NCBI GenBank assembly: GCA_004352715.1
Contig: SCFE01000046.1
Coordinates: forward strand, 154,229-218,228
Direction of reading: 5' to 3'
Source: Hofstenia miamia
Lineage: Eukaryota > Xenacoelomorpha > Acoela
Length of the DNA: 64,000 nucleotides
Position numbers and translations under genes: made by a program. The number at the start of each line of letters is the position of its first letter. The stretch's first letter is position 1. The notes under the pieces are model-generated. The model was not told the DNA's origin, ran no database searches, and saw only the letters and a list, made by a program, of their open reading frames with translations. Of this stretch, positions 46,257-58,061 are shown piece by piece.

Positions 46257-47192
46257 ATTATTAAAAATCCTTAAAAATGCTCAACTATTTGTAATAATTA
46301 TTTCTTCAAATTCGGCCTACGACATATCATTTTCGGCACACGGACAAGTCAACTATCTAAGCAATTATTTATACTTGAATGTAAAACTGGAATAAATTGT
46401 AAAATAAATGAAAATAATGGACGTCCCAAAAAATAAAGAAAGAGGAAAAATAATTCACAAGAAAAAAGAAAAGAAATTGTCTTTGTTGTTGCAGCATCGT
46501 ATATAACAAATATACTATCAACAAATGCTGATAAAATTACTGCAGCAACAATATCGTCAAAAAGTACAAAGCACACAACAAAAGTTAATATTTACAATAT
46601 ATTTATAATTTTTTCAAATTGTTGCTAGTTAAGCCAATTATAAAAAGTATATCATTATTGCTAATCTTGGTGCAAAATGAGGGCAAAAGTAATCAATATA
46701 TTCTATATAAGCTTATCCCGCTTTTTAGTTTTCTTATATATAAGAAGTAGTAGCAAAATTTTGTTTATTGGATGAACTACTTAAATAATAAGAAAATTAA
46801 ATTTTGTCAGAAGGTAACTATCTAATATAAGGGGAAACACCATGAAAATTCTTCTTAATTTTGAACATTTTTGAGTTTTAAAAGCACATCTTATTGGCCT
46901 ATTTTATTTATTAATCTCATTTGTCCAGTAATGATATTTCTAGGTTGTTAAACACATGACCTATTAAAAAGGTTATGTTAAGCAAAACATTACTATACAG
47001 AAGATGGCTCATTGCTAAAGCATTAGTTAGTTGAAATCACATTTTTATTAAAAATGCATTTTATGCCTACTCCAAGATTCGAGCTGGGCCCCAGCCGGCT
47101 GAGGTGCCGCCGACATGTTTTAGGTAAAACAGTCGCCGGAAAATTTAGACGGCTGAGCCGATTGACAATTATAACTATATCAAGACAATAAC

Positions 47193-48037
47193 TGGATTCA
47201 AACTTTATTCTGGGCGTAACTGAAACCTGGTTTACAAATGGTAATCACAATTCGTCCTGGTCAATCGATAACTCTAAATTTAAAATATTTAGAAAGGACA
47301 GAAATCCAACTTTTCATTTTAATAAGACAAAAGGAGGTGGTGTCATGTTTTTAATACCTAAAATACTCAAACCAAAACTTAGGACAGATATAGCAAAAGA
47401 TTCAACTTATGAAAGTCTTTGGGTTGAAATTCAAAACCCAGACAAAAATTTTAATAGTCAATTATTAAATATCTCTTATTGTCCAAATAAAACTTATATA
47501 AATAACTTTTTCTTACAAATGGAAGATGAATTTTCTACTGCTCTGAGTTATAACACGAATATAATGGTAATGGGAGACTGGAATGTAAATCTTCTAAACA
47601 ATAACGAAAAAAGTAAGCTTGGCAATTTTCTCAATACTTTCAATATTTCACTAATAAATAAAAAAATTCCTTCTAGAATTTCTGCTAATAGTAAAACCCT
47701 TATTGACTATTTCATGATATCAGAAAATTCTTCGTCTTATAATTATTTTTGTTTTGAATTTCCATACTCAGATCACTGCCTTATAGCTACTTATTCGAAT
47801 ATTCTAAAAGTTTGTAAACCCTCTAAATCTTGGATAAAAATACGAGAAAAATCAACAGAAAATGTCGAAAAACTTCGACAGTATTTAAAAATCGAAAACT
47901 GGAATTCGATATATTCATCATTAACACCTAATGAAATGCTATCACATTTTACAAAAACTTTACTTTTCTATTTGGATATATGCTGCCCAGAAAAATATAT
48001 TCTTTCATCCGAAAATACCAAAAAAAACTCAGAATAA
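47193..48037 (+). pseudogene. LINE AP-endonuclease domain (5' truncated)
   Basis: The frame opens after a TAA near 47190 without a natural start: FILGVTETWF (catalytic Glu), GGGVMFLIP, MVMGDWNVNLLN (the GDxN motif), KTLIDYFMIS and YSDHCLIATY (the SDH motif). These are the ordered signatures of the APE endonuclease of non-LTR retrotransposons, which nicks target DNA for target-primed reverse transcription. The N-terminal strand with the first Asn is missing. A frameshift near 48020 separates it from the RT. Confidence 0.88.
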
Positions 48038-49583
48038 TGTTTCAAAACCATGGATTGATTCTAAATGCCTCGATTTAATCGAAATAAAGAAACAGAAATT
48101 GAAAAAATACTTAAATTCCCAAACACTGGAAAATCATAATGCTTATAAATCTGCACGAAATTTATGTAACATTGCTATAAGAAAAGCAAGTAATAATTAT
48201 TCCCGTTTTCAGTATCAAAGTCTTTCTTCCCAAAAAAATAAATGGGAATTTGTTAACAATTTGCTAAATAGAAAAAACATGCGAACCGAAGAAATAGAAA
48301 GAATATACTATAAAGATAAATCCATTACAAATAAGAAGGAAATCTGCAATGCTTTCAATGAAGTTTTCCTAAATTTAGGAAACTACAACGGTATGAATGT
48401 ACCTTTTTGCCTTAATAAACCCAAAGGAACTCCAACCTCTTTCTCTTTTCGTTTTGCAACAAAATATGAAATCATAAAGTCGATACAATGTTTAAAAAAT
48501 AAATCCAGTGGACCCTCTCTAATACCAACGTGGTTCCTGAAACTCTCAGGTGACTTAATAGCTGAACCAATATGCTACATTTTAAATAATTGTATAAAAC
48601 ACTCCTTTTTTCCAGATGAATTGAAATTGGCAAATATAACACCATTATTTAAAAGAAATGATCCCGAAGATTGCGAAAATTATAGACCCATTTCGATCAC
48701 TTCTCCAATCAGCAAAATTTTTGAACGAATTCTTTTTAATCAAATTAACGAACATCTTTGTAAACATGATCTCTACTCCAAAACACAATATGGTTTTCGT
48801 AAAGGTATTTCTACGAGCGACGCTTTAATACAAGCTACAGAAAAATGGCGATCAACAATAAATGATAATGAATACTCAGCAATTGCTTGCTTAGACCTCT
48901 CGAAAGCTTTCGATTCCATAGACCGCAGTATCTTACTACAAAAAATTAAAATTCTAGGTTTTTCTAATGACAGCATAGGTCTTATCTCCAGTTACTTATA
49001 CAATCGCATGCAAAGAGTTAAAATTAATGAATCTTTTTCAGATTGGGTATGCACTAAAAATGGGGTTCCACAGGGTACAATTTTGGGTCCGTTATTATTT
49101 AATATTTACATAAATGATTTGTCCGAGCAAGTAACATGTGACGTTATACAATATGCAGATGACACAATATTATTTCATTCTAATAAATTTCCCGAAAAAG
49201 CGGTTCAAACTCTCGAAACAAACTGTGCTTCTCTTGCTAAATATTTTGCCTCTATAAAACTAAGAGTAAATCCACTAAAAACTCAATTCTGTATTGTTAA
49301 ATCAAAAACTAAATCTACTGATTCTTCAAGATACAAACTTAATTTCAACCGCATTCAAATAAAACAGGTTGAGTCTCTTAAGTACCTCGGAATAATTTTT
49401 GACATACATCTAAATTTTGAAGAGCAACTAAATCATGTTATTAGAAAAATTGCCATATCGATTAAAGCAATTAACTTAATTTCTCAAAAACTTCCAACTA
49501 AAGAAAAAATTCAATTAATATATGCTCTAATATTAAGTCATTTTAACTATGCCAATGTACTCTACACAGATATAAGTCAATAA
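47931..49583 (+). pseudogene. LINE reverse transcriptase (frame-shifted from the endonuclease)
   Basis: The RT domain is in canonical order: ITPLFKRNDPEDCENYRPIS, YGFRKGISTSDAL, CLDLSKAFDSID (about residue 327), GVPQGTILGPLLFNIYIND (about 378), QYADDT (about 408, the catalytic YADD), then LKYLGIIFD. The real coding part starts near 48020; the first 30 or so residues are out-of-frame endonuclease sequence. It ends at NYANVLYTDISQ, cut short relative to the copy at 55139-56383 by the mariner insertion. Confidence 0.92.
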
Positions 49584-50478
49584 ATAGTTAATATATTAGC
49601 TAATAAACAAACATATATTTGAACAAACAATGTTTGAACATTTATTAAACAAAGTTTAAACAAAATAATTTCCATTATTGTCTATAATCTTTTTCCAACG
49701 TTCCGGTAAGTCAATGAAAGCTTTCCTAAAGAATTCCCGTGGCTTCCCGTTAATCCAATCTTGAATAACGGTTTGGATTTCAGCGGGATTTTTAAATTTT
49801 TGACCATTCAGAGCGGATTTAAGCGGAGAAAAGAGATAATAGTCTGATGGGGAAATGTCGGGTGAATATGGGGGATAAGGTAATATTGTGAATGCGAGAT
49901 CATGAAGCTCTTGAGTAGAAAGTCATCATGCTGGTGCATTTTCAGTAACTGTTGGCAAGTGTTTATCCGATTAGTTCTGTTTGCATCACTAAGCTGATGT
50001 GGCACCCATATATTGACCAAGTATTCTTTTCCCATATCTCGTAAGTGTCTACAAATGGTGCTGTGATGTACGTCTAAAACTTCTGCTATTTTTCGGGATG
50101 ACGCATGCTTGTCTTTTCTAATGAATTCTTCAATTTCATTTAAGAAATCATTTGACGGGCAGCCAGAACGTTCAGCATCTTGCAGCTTCTCATTTCCACT
50201 CTCAAATTTGGTGATCCAATTTCTGCATGTTCTTGATGTCACAACATTAGAGCCTAGAGTTTCAGAATTTAATCCTCTCTTCCAGTTGTAAAACATAATT
50301 GCACGTAGGTTTTCTTGGTTTAAGTTCATTGTTGAGTAAATCGATTTTATTAATCAATACTATGCAATTCTAAGTCAAGTGACTATACCATTATTTTGTC
50401 AAAAGAGCTTCAGAGAAAAACTTATAAAACTATTATTTCATCAAAAAATATTTTCGGAAAAGACTTATGCGACAACCC
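49584..50478 (-). mobile_element. Mariner element, internally deleted, inserted in the LINE
   Basis: The right end, read on the minus strand, starts 'gggttgtcgcataagtc' next to a TA, a mariner-type terminal repeat. The matching left terminal repeat is not recognisable, so the left boundary (taken where the LINE frame breaks) is approximate. The transposase lacks its catalytic middle. It is non-autonomous. Confidence 0.75.
49656..50329 (-). pseudogene. Mariner transposase with internal deletion and frameshift
   Basis: The N-terminal part shows the mariner paired HTH (MNLNQENLRAIMFYNWKRG, then SGCPSNDF, RKIAEVLDVHHSTICRHL). At about 49905-49920 it jumps from HQHDDFL straight to the C-terminal region, read in another frame: PYPPYSPDISPSDYYLF, then KPREFFRKAF, LPERWKKIIDNNGNYF and stop. 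The segment with the first two catalytic aspartates is gone; PSDYYLF carries the third. This is a deletion derivative and cannot encode an active transposase. Confidence 0.88.
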
Positions 50479-50589
50479 TATATATCCACTTTTTTGGTTA
50501 CATCACTTAATATGTCTTTTGTTAAGTTTTAAAATGTGTCCGGAATTTATGCCGGACTCTGAATAAACCCTTATTATTATTATTATATA

Positions 50590-52090
50590 TTTGAATTCTT
50601 GTATAGATGAAAGCAAAACATTACAGTTCCTAAGGTATCAAATGATGTTTCTAGGGGTTTATTTTCTTAGAAATGCTTTTAGGTTCGTTGTGCTACTTAC
50701 AATTTTGTCCCTATGCTACTACTACATTTGCCTTAAAATAGTCTCCATTGATCACCACAGCATCATCAAGATATCTGATATCTGTTTTCCTCTCAGTATC
50801 ATCTCTCTTCATCTGGAGTCCAGATTCTGGACTATCAGTGATCTCTGATATAAAATCATATTTCACTTTGACTGTAGGAAGCTCATTAATTTAATTATTA
50901 GTGGGATAAATATTGATGGTCGATTCACTGTAGCTGCCAACATGGCAATTGGAAATAACCAGAGGCCTCTATAACTTTCTTTCATTGGCCTAAGTTTAAC
51001 AGAAGGCTTTGAATGCTATCCATTTCATTCATATGGACAAGTTTGGTAAAATTTTGTCACTGCTAACACAAAATCAAAAGAATTCTGGATAACCATATTT
51101 GCCTTGATTTTTTATATATTCTCTCACTCTAGCATTTGCTGCACTACCAATTATATCAAAAGTATTTCTACTACAAGTAAGATTGCACATTATATGCTAC
51201 ATTGACACAAATTGCATAAGTTGTCAAAATTACCAAACTTATTCAAGATCAACAATGTGAAATAATATCTTTAATAACTTGACAATGCAACATAGAGCCT
51301 CTAAAATTCCTATCAAGAAATGATTTGATTTTTTTCAAAAGAATTTAGGAGCACAGTCGTCTGAAATATATTTGAGTGTTGGTGATGTCACTTACGTTGG
51401 TCAATGTAACTTAATGGTAATGATTCTCTAGATTTTTTACTTGAATCAAAATTTTTAGATTTAACAAATTTATCGCTACAAAGTACGTGACACAGTTCAG
51501 GTTGTCATAAGATGACAGCAAGTCCTAATTTGCTGAATCATATTATATGTTGAGATATGTCTAATATTTGACCTTATATGAATATATTTGATTGTGCGAA
51601 AACATTGTTCCATTGCTATTAGAAATTTTTCCCTCTGATATGTAATTTACGTGACATGAAATGATCCTATAACACTAGGTGTACCCCAGTGGTATATTCT
51701 ATTTTGTCAGTGTCGAAATTTTGCGCCATGTGTGGACATTAACTCCGTTACCTAGTTTTTCTCAACAATCAAAACATAGCAGCGTATTTCACAGAATAGA
51801 AGCACATATCGAGGCCGAGTTTTTTCCTACCCCACTAAAGTTACCACTGGCTACCTTAGAGACATATTTTATAAAGATAATTTACAGGGGATCTTGGTTA
51901 ATCAGATATCAGCATTTATATTTTGCATTCTCTGGCTCACTATTCTGCACTAATATGATTTTTTAAATTTATAAGCTCTTAAATTAATTGGAAGCTATGA
52001 AATTTACTTATGGCTTAATAATAAAAAAATTTTAAGTTTTATTTATTTAACAACATGTAGCATACTAAAAATGCACATTGCTCCGAGGCT
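50590..52090. other. AT-rich stretch without recognised genes
   Basis: Short frames only (50591-50848, 51679-51966), without known motifs. It lies between the LINE tail and the decayed 'QGEHFHQD' pseudogene. Confidence 0.4.
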
Positions 52091-52096
52091 TTTGTT

Positions 52097-52690
52097 TAAA
52101 TTGTGTCTTTTCAGTCTGCATTATGTTCCAAATATAGGCCCCCTTCATATTAGCATCTCAATGATTTTGATACCTTGTCTCCATTTGTAAGACATCTTGA
52201 TGAAAGTGCTCACCCTGTTCTTCGGAAACGCGCCCAAGATTCGGTGTAAAAAACCTAGATGTGAGTGCAAGTAGTGTAGTTTTAGTGACATACGACATCC
52301 CATTCGATGATGCGCCTGCAACATATTTTCAACAAGTTCTTGGAAATTATCATCTTTGATAATGGAATATGTCAACCATACAAAAGTAACAATCTGTTAC
52401 ATAATTTGTCGGCTCTCTCCAAATTCTCGGGATAGCAAATGGCATTGATCTACCAGAGCCTCTTTGCTAGGAATCCAAATCAGATCGACATGTTCCATAT
52501 ATAAAGTGTGGTGCCCATGTGTTGTCTTGGTCACCCATTGGCATTTCAAAGTATTCGTGGTATGATCAATAAAATTTAGCAGTAATATTTATTGGATGCC
52601 TTAGCTGTTTTTCCCCAATATAATAGGCACAAACATAACAAAAACTGCCCGATGAATGTCTACATTGTCTCGAAGAAGAATCCATTAAGT
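52097..52690 (-). pseudogene. Decayed copy of a dispersed 'EQGExFHQD' protein family
   Basis: Reading the minus strand across frames gives SGSFCYVCAYYIGEKQ, then GDQDNTWAPH, PRIWREPTNYVTDCYFC, SLKLHYLHSHLGF, VSEEQGEHFHQDVLQM and ETRYQN followed by TGA where Trp is usual. I know this order (FCYVC...KQ, WREPxxHxxDCYFC, EQGERFHQD...RYQGxW) as a high-copy uncharacterised protein family in invertebrate genomes that behaves like a mobile-element component. At least two frameshifts and one stop are present. The biochemical role is unknown. Confidence 0.6.
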
Positions 52691-53057
52691 GTAAGTAATT
52701 AAAATCTAAAGCAAAACATTTAACATTAATAGTAACATTTTAGAACATAAACACTGTTAGAGTAAAAACTATAAATACAAAACCAACATGACAATATAGC
52801 CAGCTAATCAAACAAACCAAAAATTAAATCTCAATTTCTGACTAACGAATTAACTTCTGGTAAAAATGGTTGCCATTTTTGAAATCAGCGTAGCAAAAAG
52901 GCCTATATACACTCAAAAAACTGTTGAGGGCAATTTTTGTTACATTGTGTAATTCTTTGGTTCGAAGTTTTGCTTAAAAGATTTTCCTTTGCACTGAGTA
53001 GCAGATTCACTAACACTGAGAGAGAAATGATTTGAATTGTCTGATATTGGTCTTGCG

Positions 53058-53410
53058 CAGTGGTTCTCAACCTTTTTTCTCATTAACCCCATTTTCCTCT
53101 ACATTTTTAGCTGCCCCCTTCAAAAAATCACTAATAAAATAGTAGAGGAATTTTTAACATATAATAAATAATTATGCTTTATTTTGAAGGAAAACTAAAC
53201 TAATCCATGTAAATTAATTAACAATTAATTTTATATTAAAAAAATGGAACAGCTGTGTGAATATTTTTAAAATAGCGCAAATTTACGTTTAAATTCCATT
53301 CTCAATAATGAAAACCGATCTAAGGACCACCAAAATGTCACGGTGGACCTCCAATTTGTTATTTTTTATGTGTGGACCTCAGTAAAGTTACATGGACCCC
53401 CAGGTTCTGC
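53058..53410. mobile_element. hAT-type non-autonomous element (decayed)
   Basis: The left end 'cagtggttctcaacc' plus T-run is the classical hAT/Charlie-Zaphod terminal repeat. A degraded complementary end ('ggacccccaggttctgcag') lies at about 53394-53412. No transposase lies inside and the target duplication is not clear. Confidence 0.5.
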
Positions 53411-53639
53411 AGATAGATTTGCTAGAAATGTATGGAGAACAAGTAGTTGGTCCTCTTCAAGATTACTAAATAGAGCTAGTAATGTTGCATGGGTAGAGGA
53501 TATGCGAGAAGCATTTTCTAATATGAAGTTCTCACCGTGGATGTTGTCAAGGAATGAACTTTATATTTCATTTAAAATCTGCGGCGACATCTTTATCAGA
53601 GAAGAGCTAATTGAACGACCAACCACCTTCGACGAATCA

Positions 53640-53870
53640 ATTAAGCATTATGAGACAAAGTTTATATAAGGTAGACAATGGTGAAGATTTAATTTTTATA
53701 ATAGCAACTATAGGATAATTCCACATTCGTAAACTATCTGGGTTCAGTAATGTTTATTTATCATTCGATATCTTATGTGTACATAGTAGTATAATTACAT
53801 TGTATTTTGTAGTTAATGGCGTTATTCTTTTGAAAAATCAGTTATATATTGTAAAAATGTCTAGATTGGC
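53640..53870 (+). mobile_element. LINE 3'-end fragment (third copy)
   Basis: Aligns with 56310-56540: 'acaaagtttatataaggtagacaatgg' there reads 'acaaaagtttatatc...ggtagatcatgg', and 'tagttaatggcgttattc' matches 'tagttaatgacgctattc'. It holds only the extreme C-terminus and 3' UTR of the LINE family. Confidence 0.7.
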
Positions 53871-53984
53871 TTATCGCGAACTCCGAGAATAACAACATGT
53901 TGTTATTATCGAAGTCTGCGGTCTTATCTAATATATTAATCATTAACACTTAAGAAATGTAATCAAGTTTTACAAAAATTTATA

Positions 53985-56545
53985 TTTATATTTGGCTATA
54001 TGCTACCCAGAAAAATATATTCTCTCATTCGAATATTTAACAAAAAAGCCCAAAATAGTGTTTTAAAACCATAAATTGACTCTAAATGCATGGACTTAAC
54101 TAAAAAAAGAGACAGAAGTAGTAAAAATTCATTAATTCTTAAACAATGCAAAATGTACAGTTATCAATATCATTTGCGCATGAATTTTTTGCAAAAACAC
54201 ATTTCGAGCACATTTTGACATGTAAATGATTACTGACATGCAAACTTGTAAAGCCAAATCATATAATTTTATTATTTTAAAGTATTGATCTAAACTTTGG
54301 AGAAACCATGAAAATCTCTTCTTTACAATTTTAAAATTTTTTGGTACATGAAAATATCAAAGACAACTCTTCTTTTTTCAATTCACTTGGTTAATTTATC
54401 GTCTCCTTCAAATATTTTCTCTTGAAATATTCAAAATCTTGTAAATTTTATCTTAGACAAGAATTTAGTTGAAGGAATATTATTATTAATCTTTGATAGT
54501 TTTTTCATAATCTTGGTCTCATAATCTAAAGTACATTGCAGAATAATGTTATTTTTGTTTGAAATTGAAAGGTGATCAATCATTCTATTATTAGCATCAG
54601 TACTTTTGATAATTTTTTCGATATTGCCTACTAATTTTTTGCATTATTTATTATTTAGTTTGCAATTTGTCTGTTGTAATAATTGACTTGACAGTATGCT
54701 TTTTTAGTCATTTACTTTTGTAGTGGGTTGAAATTTTTGGTTTGATTTATAGGGGAGAGGCTGTTACACTTGAATTATTATCACGTAAGCAATCTAAGAA
54801 TCCATTCTTAAATTTAGAAATTAAATTGAAGTATTTGATTTTAGATTGAATTGATGTTTAAAATTCATTAAATTACAAATTTAGCATTTTGTAAAATATC
54901 ATATACATTAGATTTGAGAATCGAACATGTTTGACTTTCCCACACATTTTTGCTAATAATGCTATGTTATGTGTTAGTATTAATAAGAAGTAGGGGAAAT
55001 TAGTGACAATAATGATTGATTCTCAATTGTTTTCTAGATGACCTCTAAAGGTATCTTACTTGCAAACTTTTCACTTTCTAGTCAATGCTTGGCTAATTTA
55101 TCCAAGTATTTACCTAATCAAAAATAACTTCATGTACATTTGGTTTCAGAAAAAATTATTCAACATCAGACGCACTTATACAAACGACAGAAAAATGGAG
55201 AACACTATTAGACTCTAATAAATTTGTTGCTATTGCCTGTCTTGACCTCTCAAAAGCATTCGATTCTATTAACCATGATATATTAATAAGAAAATTAAAA
55301 AATATTGGTTTTTCTCTTAACAGTGCTCACCTTATATCTAATTACTTAAGTAATAGACTTCAGTGAGTTAAATTAAATGATACTTTTTCAAATTGGTTGT
55401 CTGTCAATAATGGTGTACCTCAAGGAACCATACTAGGTCCCCTGCTATTTAATATTTATGTGAATGACATGAGGGAAATTACTGACTGCGAAATAACACA
55501 ATACGCCGATGATACATCTATTTACTGTGGAAATAAATCCTTAGATAAAGCTGTAAAAGTTATTGAATCGAATTGTATAAAATTGAGCAACTATTTTAAC
55601 ATGCATAGATTGCGTATTAATACGAAAAAAACTGAATTTTGCATAATGCAACCTTTTAGAAAAAAAACGGACATCTCCGACTATTCAATTAATTTCAATA
55701 ATTCATCTGTTATACCTGTTAATAAGTTTAAATATCTAGGAGTAATAATAGATTCAAATCTTAATTTCACGTCGCAAATAAATACTATTATTAAAAAAAT
55801 GGCTATAGGTATTAGAAAGATATCCCATGTTTCCCAACAGTTACCCCCAATTGCAGTAATTCAAATGTTTCATGCATTTGTTATGAGTAATTTAAACTAT
55901 GCTAATATCTTATATACTAATGTACACAGCCAAATGTTAAAAAAGCTTCGAGTTCAACTAAAATGGGCATTAAATGTTTGTAATAAAAACTCTTCTAAAA
56001 CAAAAGAATATATTTCTAAATCTATTCTTTTTCCACAAGAGTTAATTATTTACAATATTATTATTTATTTCTTCAAATTCATAAAGAAAATACCACCCTA
56101 CAACGAGATATCATTCTCATTTTCGACAGATTGTCTGAAGCAAAATAAACGAACAAAAAACTACTCACGTGTTAAATTTAATAAAAATATCATGAGTCAA
56201 TCCTTTATTAATACTGCAATTTATAACTGGAATATATTGCCAAAAGAAATGAAAATAATAGACAACCTTAAAAAATTCAAAAAAGAATTAAAATTATTAT
56301 TTCTCAAACAAAAGTTTATATCAGGTAGATCATGGATAGGATTTAAATTTTATAATAACGATTATACAATAAATCGAAATTAGTAAGCTATCCGTAGTCA
56401 GTGTATTTTTTAGTCAGTGTTGTTTTATTTATTTCATTTTTGTTATTATTCATTTTTTTTGTACATAGTAGTTAATGACGCTATTCATTTGAAATATCAG
56501 TAAAATATTGTAAAAAAATTCAAATGAATATAGATTATCTTATCT
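53985..56545 (+). mobile_element. LINE copy 2, interrupted and 5' truncated
   Basis: 53985-54130 matches the region joining endonuclease and RT in copy 1 ('atgctacccagaaaaatatattct'). A stretch of about 1 kb (54130-55138) has no match. From 55139 the RT resumes at the FGFRKNYST motif and continues to a natural stop and a 3' UTR ending in (atctt)n near 56530-56545. The unmatched 1 kb replaces the RT fingers and may be an insertion plus deletion. Confidence 0.78.
55139..56383 (+). pseudogene. LINE RT palm-to-C-terminus with one in-frame stop
   Basis: Begins FGFRKNYSTSDAL, CLDLSKAFDSINHD, then a single TGA at 55364-55366 where copy 1 has an Arg codon (LQ*VK versus MQRVK). It continues GVPQGTILGPLLFNIYVND, QYADDT, FKYLGVIIDS and the C-terminal region to QKFISGRSWIGF and a TAG. 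Apart from that one stop the frame is clean over 1.2 kb, so this copy is much younger than the fragment at 45389. From 55397 it is an open frame of 328 residues. Confidence 0.9.
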
Positions 56546-58026
56546 TATCTTAATTTGAAAATTTAACAGATGTTCTACAGTAGTGTAGTGGAGGGGCTGC
56601 TCAGACCACCTTGCTATATTCGATTGTGGATCCAGCCCCTTGTTAAAGTTATATTGCGGTGTGGGGTTTTTATTTTATTTTTTCAGAAATTTAATTTTAT
56701 CAAAATATACTATAAACATTCAGAACTCAGTTTTGGAGCCCCCTTATTAATTATTTAGGAGTACAGCCCTAGTGTTCCATAGGGAACAATTTTAAAACCC
56801 TTTATTTTTTAATATACACAATAGGGGAAAGAGGGTTAGGACTTATAAAAAAACTGATTTGGAATGTACTTAAATGAACAATTTTGTAAAGTTCATTTAT
56901 GAATTTCACTATTGAAGCTATGTATCTGAACTTTCTAATTTGAGATGCAGAACTTCCAAAAAATTGAAATTTATTAGTTGCCTAAGGCTAGAACTAAAAA
57001 TGAAAACTTACTCTCTAGATGCTTTTAGAAAAAATCAATTGTGTTAAAGCTTCATAAGTGGAATGAATTTGTTTTATTCATTATATTGGATATCTGAATT
57101 ATATTTTGCAGCAAATTTCTGTGTTTAACTGTATTTATTGCTTCAATATTTTTAAGTATTAAAAATTCTCAGGCCGTCATTATTAAAGTAGGGCTTAAAC
57201 TAACTTGAAATCGATAGGCAATCGTGTATATTCGTAGAGCTATCCAATTGAAGTATATGCTGAGATCTGCTCCTGTCTGTTCTACCATATATACATTATG
57301 ACAATGTTCATTAACCAATATCTTGATTACCCCAATTTAGAAATTGCATAGCCTATCAGAAGAAAATTATAATCAAGCACTTCAAATTAGAGATAAGCAC
57401 TACAGGTTTTGTAAAATTATTTCCACCAGAGAGAAAAAAACTACGCCGCTAGCAATCGCAATGTCGTTTTTACCACAAACGACCGCAATAAATGAAATTT
57501 TACGGGGGTTTACCGCAACAATGCCGATTTTTATCTTCGTATGAAAAGATAAATATTTCCTGAATTGCATTTTAGAGTTATGGATCATTGTAGAAAAGCT
57601 TAGAGACATTTTCTTAGGTAATTTTCATTTCATTCAATTTTATTAGAGTAGTATCAAATTTTCCATGAAATATGTAAAAATTACTTTTAATATTTTGTAT
57701 GTGAAATCTCTTAGTTTTGCTTCAGAAACTGTATTTTTGAGAAATACTTAGAGATCTTAAATCTTAGAGCAGAACACATTATCTGTATAACTTTTATTCC
57801 ACCGCAATTTGTTTAAATTCTACAGCTAACCACCCCAATGGTGTAAATCGCTACCGCGGTATATTACCGCACCGCACTAATCTCTACTTCAAATAAATAT
57901 TCGAGAAGTGAAATTTTGTCAAAATATTTTTTTGCTTTAAACTCCCATGGAATGTTATTAAAGTTATTAGAAACTTTATGTTTAATGTGTTGAAAGTTGA
58001 ATTGAAAAATTCATTGTTGAAGTACT
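56546..58026. other. Intergenic stretch upstream of the membrane-protein gene
   Basis: No recognised gene or repeat family. It may include the promoter of the gene at 58062, but no certain TATA or initiator was assigned. Confidence 0.4.
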
Positions 58027-58038
58027 ATTCCCGGGAAT
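58027..58038. promoter_or_regulatory. 12-bp palindrome resembling a STAT site
   Basis: attcccgggaat is a perfect palindrome and contains TTCCCGGGAA, a STAT-type TTC(N2-4)GAA arrangement. It lies 24 bp before the start codon of the next gene, so it would be in the promoter or 5' UTR. A single match is weak evidence. Confidence 0.25.
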
Positions 58039-58061
58039 ATCATTAGTGTATTTCAACTACT

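Larger units (their letters stand above)
45703..46285 (-). mobile_element. Short Penelope-like element with inverted terminal repeats
   Basis: The 583-bp unit is flanked by a perfect 14-bp direct repeat, tatttgtaataatt (45689-45702 and 46286-46299). Its ends form inverted repeats of about 65-70 bp (left 45703-45770, right about 46190-46256), with an extra 30 bp of unique sequence on the right. The body encodes a GIY-YIG domain. Penelope-like elements combine a GIY-YIG endonuclease with terminal repeats (pLTRs) that may be inverted, so this is most likely a severely 5'-truncated copy without its reverse transcriptase. Confidence 0.7.
45389..46330 (+). mobile_element. LINE fragment (RT 3' part), interrupted by a Penelope-like insertion
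   Basis: 45389-45702 aligns with 55715-56055 of the LINE copy further on ('gttaataagttta...tctagga', then 'ttcaactaaaatgggcat'). The match resumes after the inserted element at about 46286-46330 ('tttcttcaaattc', 'atatcattttcg'). Many stops and deletions show it is dead. The insertion point is marked by a 14-bp duplication. Confidence 0.75.
47193..50560 (+). mobile_element. 5'-truncated APE-type LINE (Jockey/CR1 group) interrupted by a mariner
   Basis: The element has an AP-endonuclease domain followed by a reverse transcriptase, with a frameshift at an A-run near 48020. The RT frame stops at 49583, where a mariner remnant begins. After the mariner comes a 3' end-like stretch (gtccgg...ccggac hairpin, 'aataaaccc', (TTA)n to about 50585). 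It is uncertain whether that tail belongs to the same LINE, because the expected C-terminal RT sequence is missing. Confidence 0.8.

Noticed and set aside
47060-47160. GC-rich patch with 'agattcgagctgggcccc' as a tRNA gene
   Set aside because: No A-box/B-box pair at tRNA spacing and no cloverleaf could be drawn.
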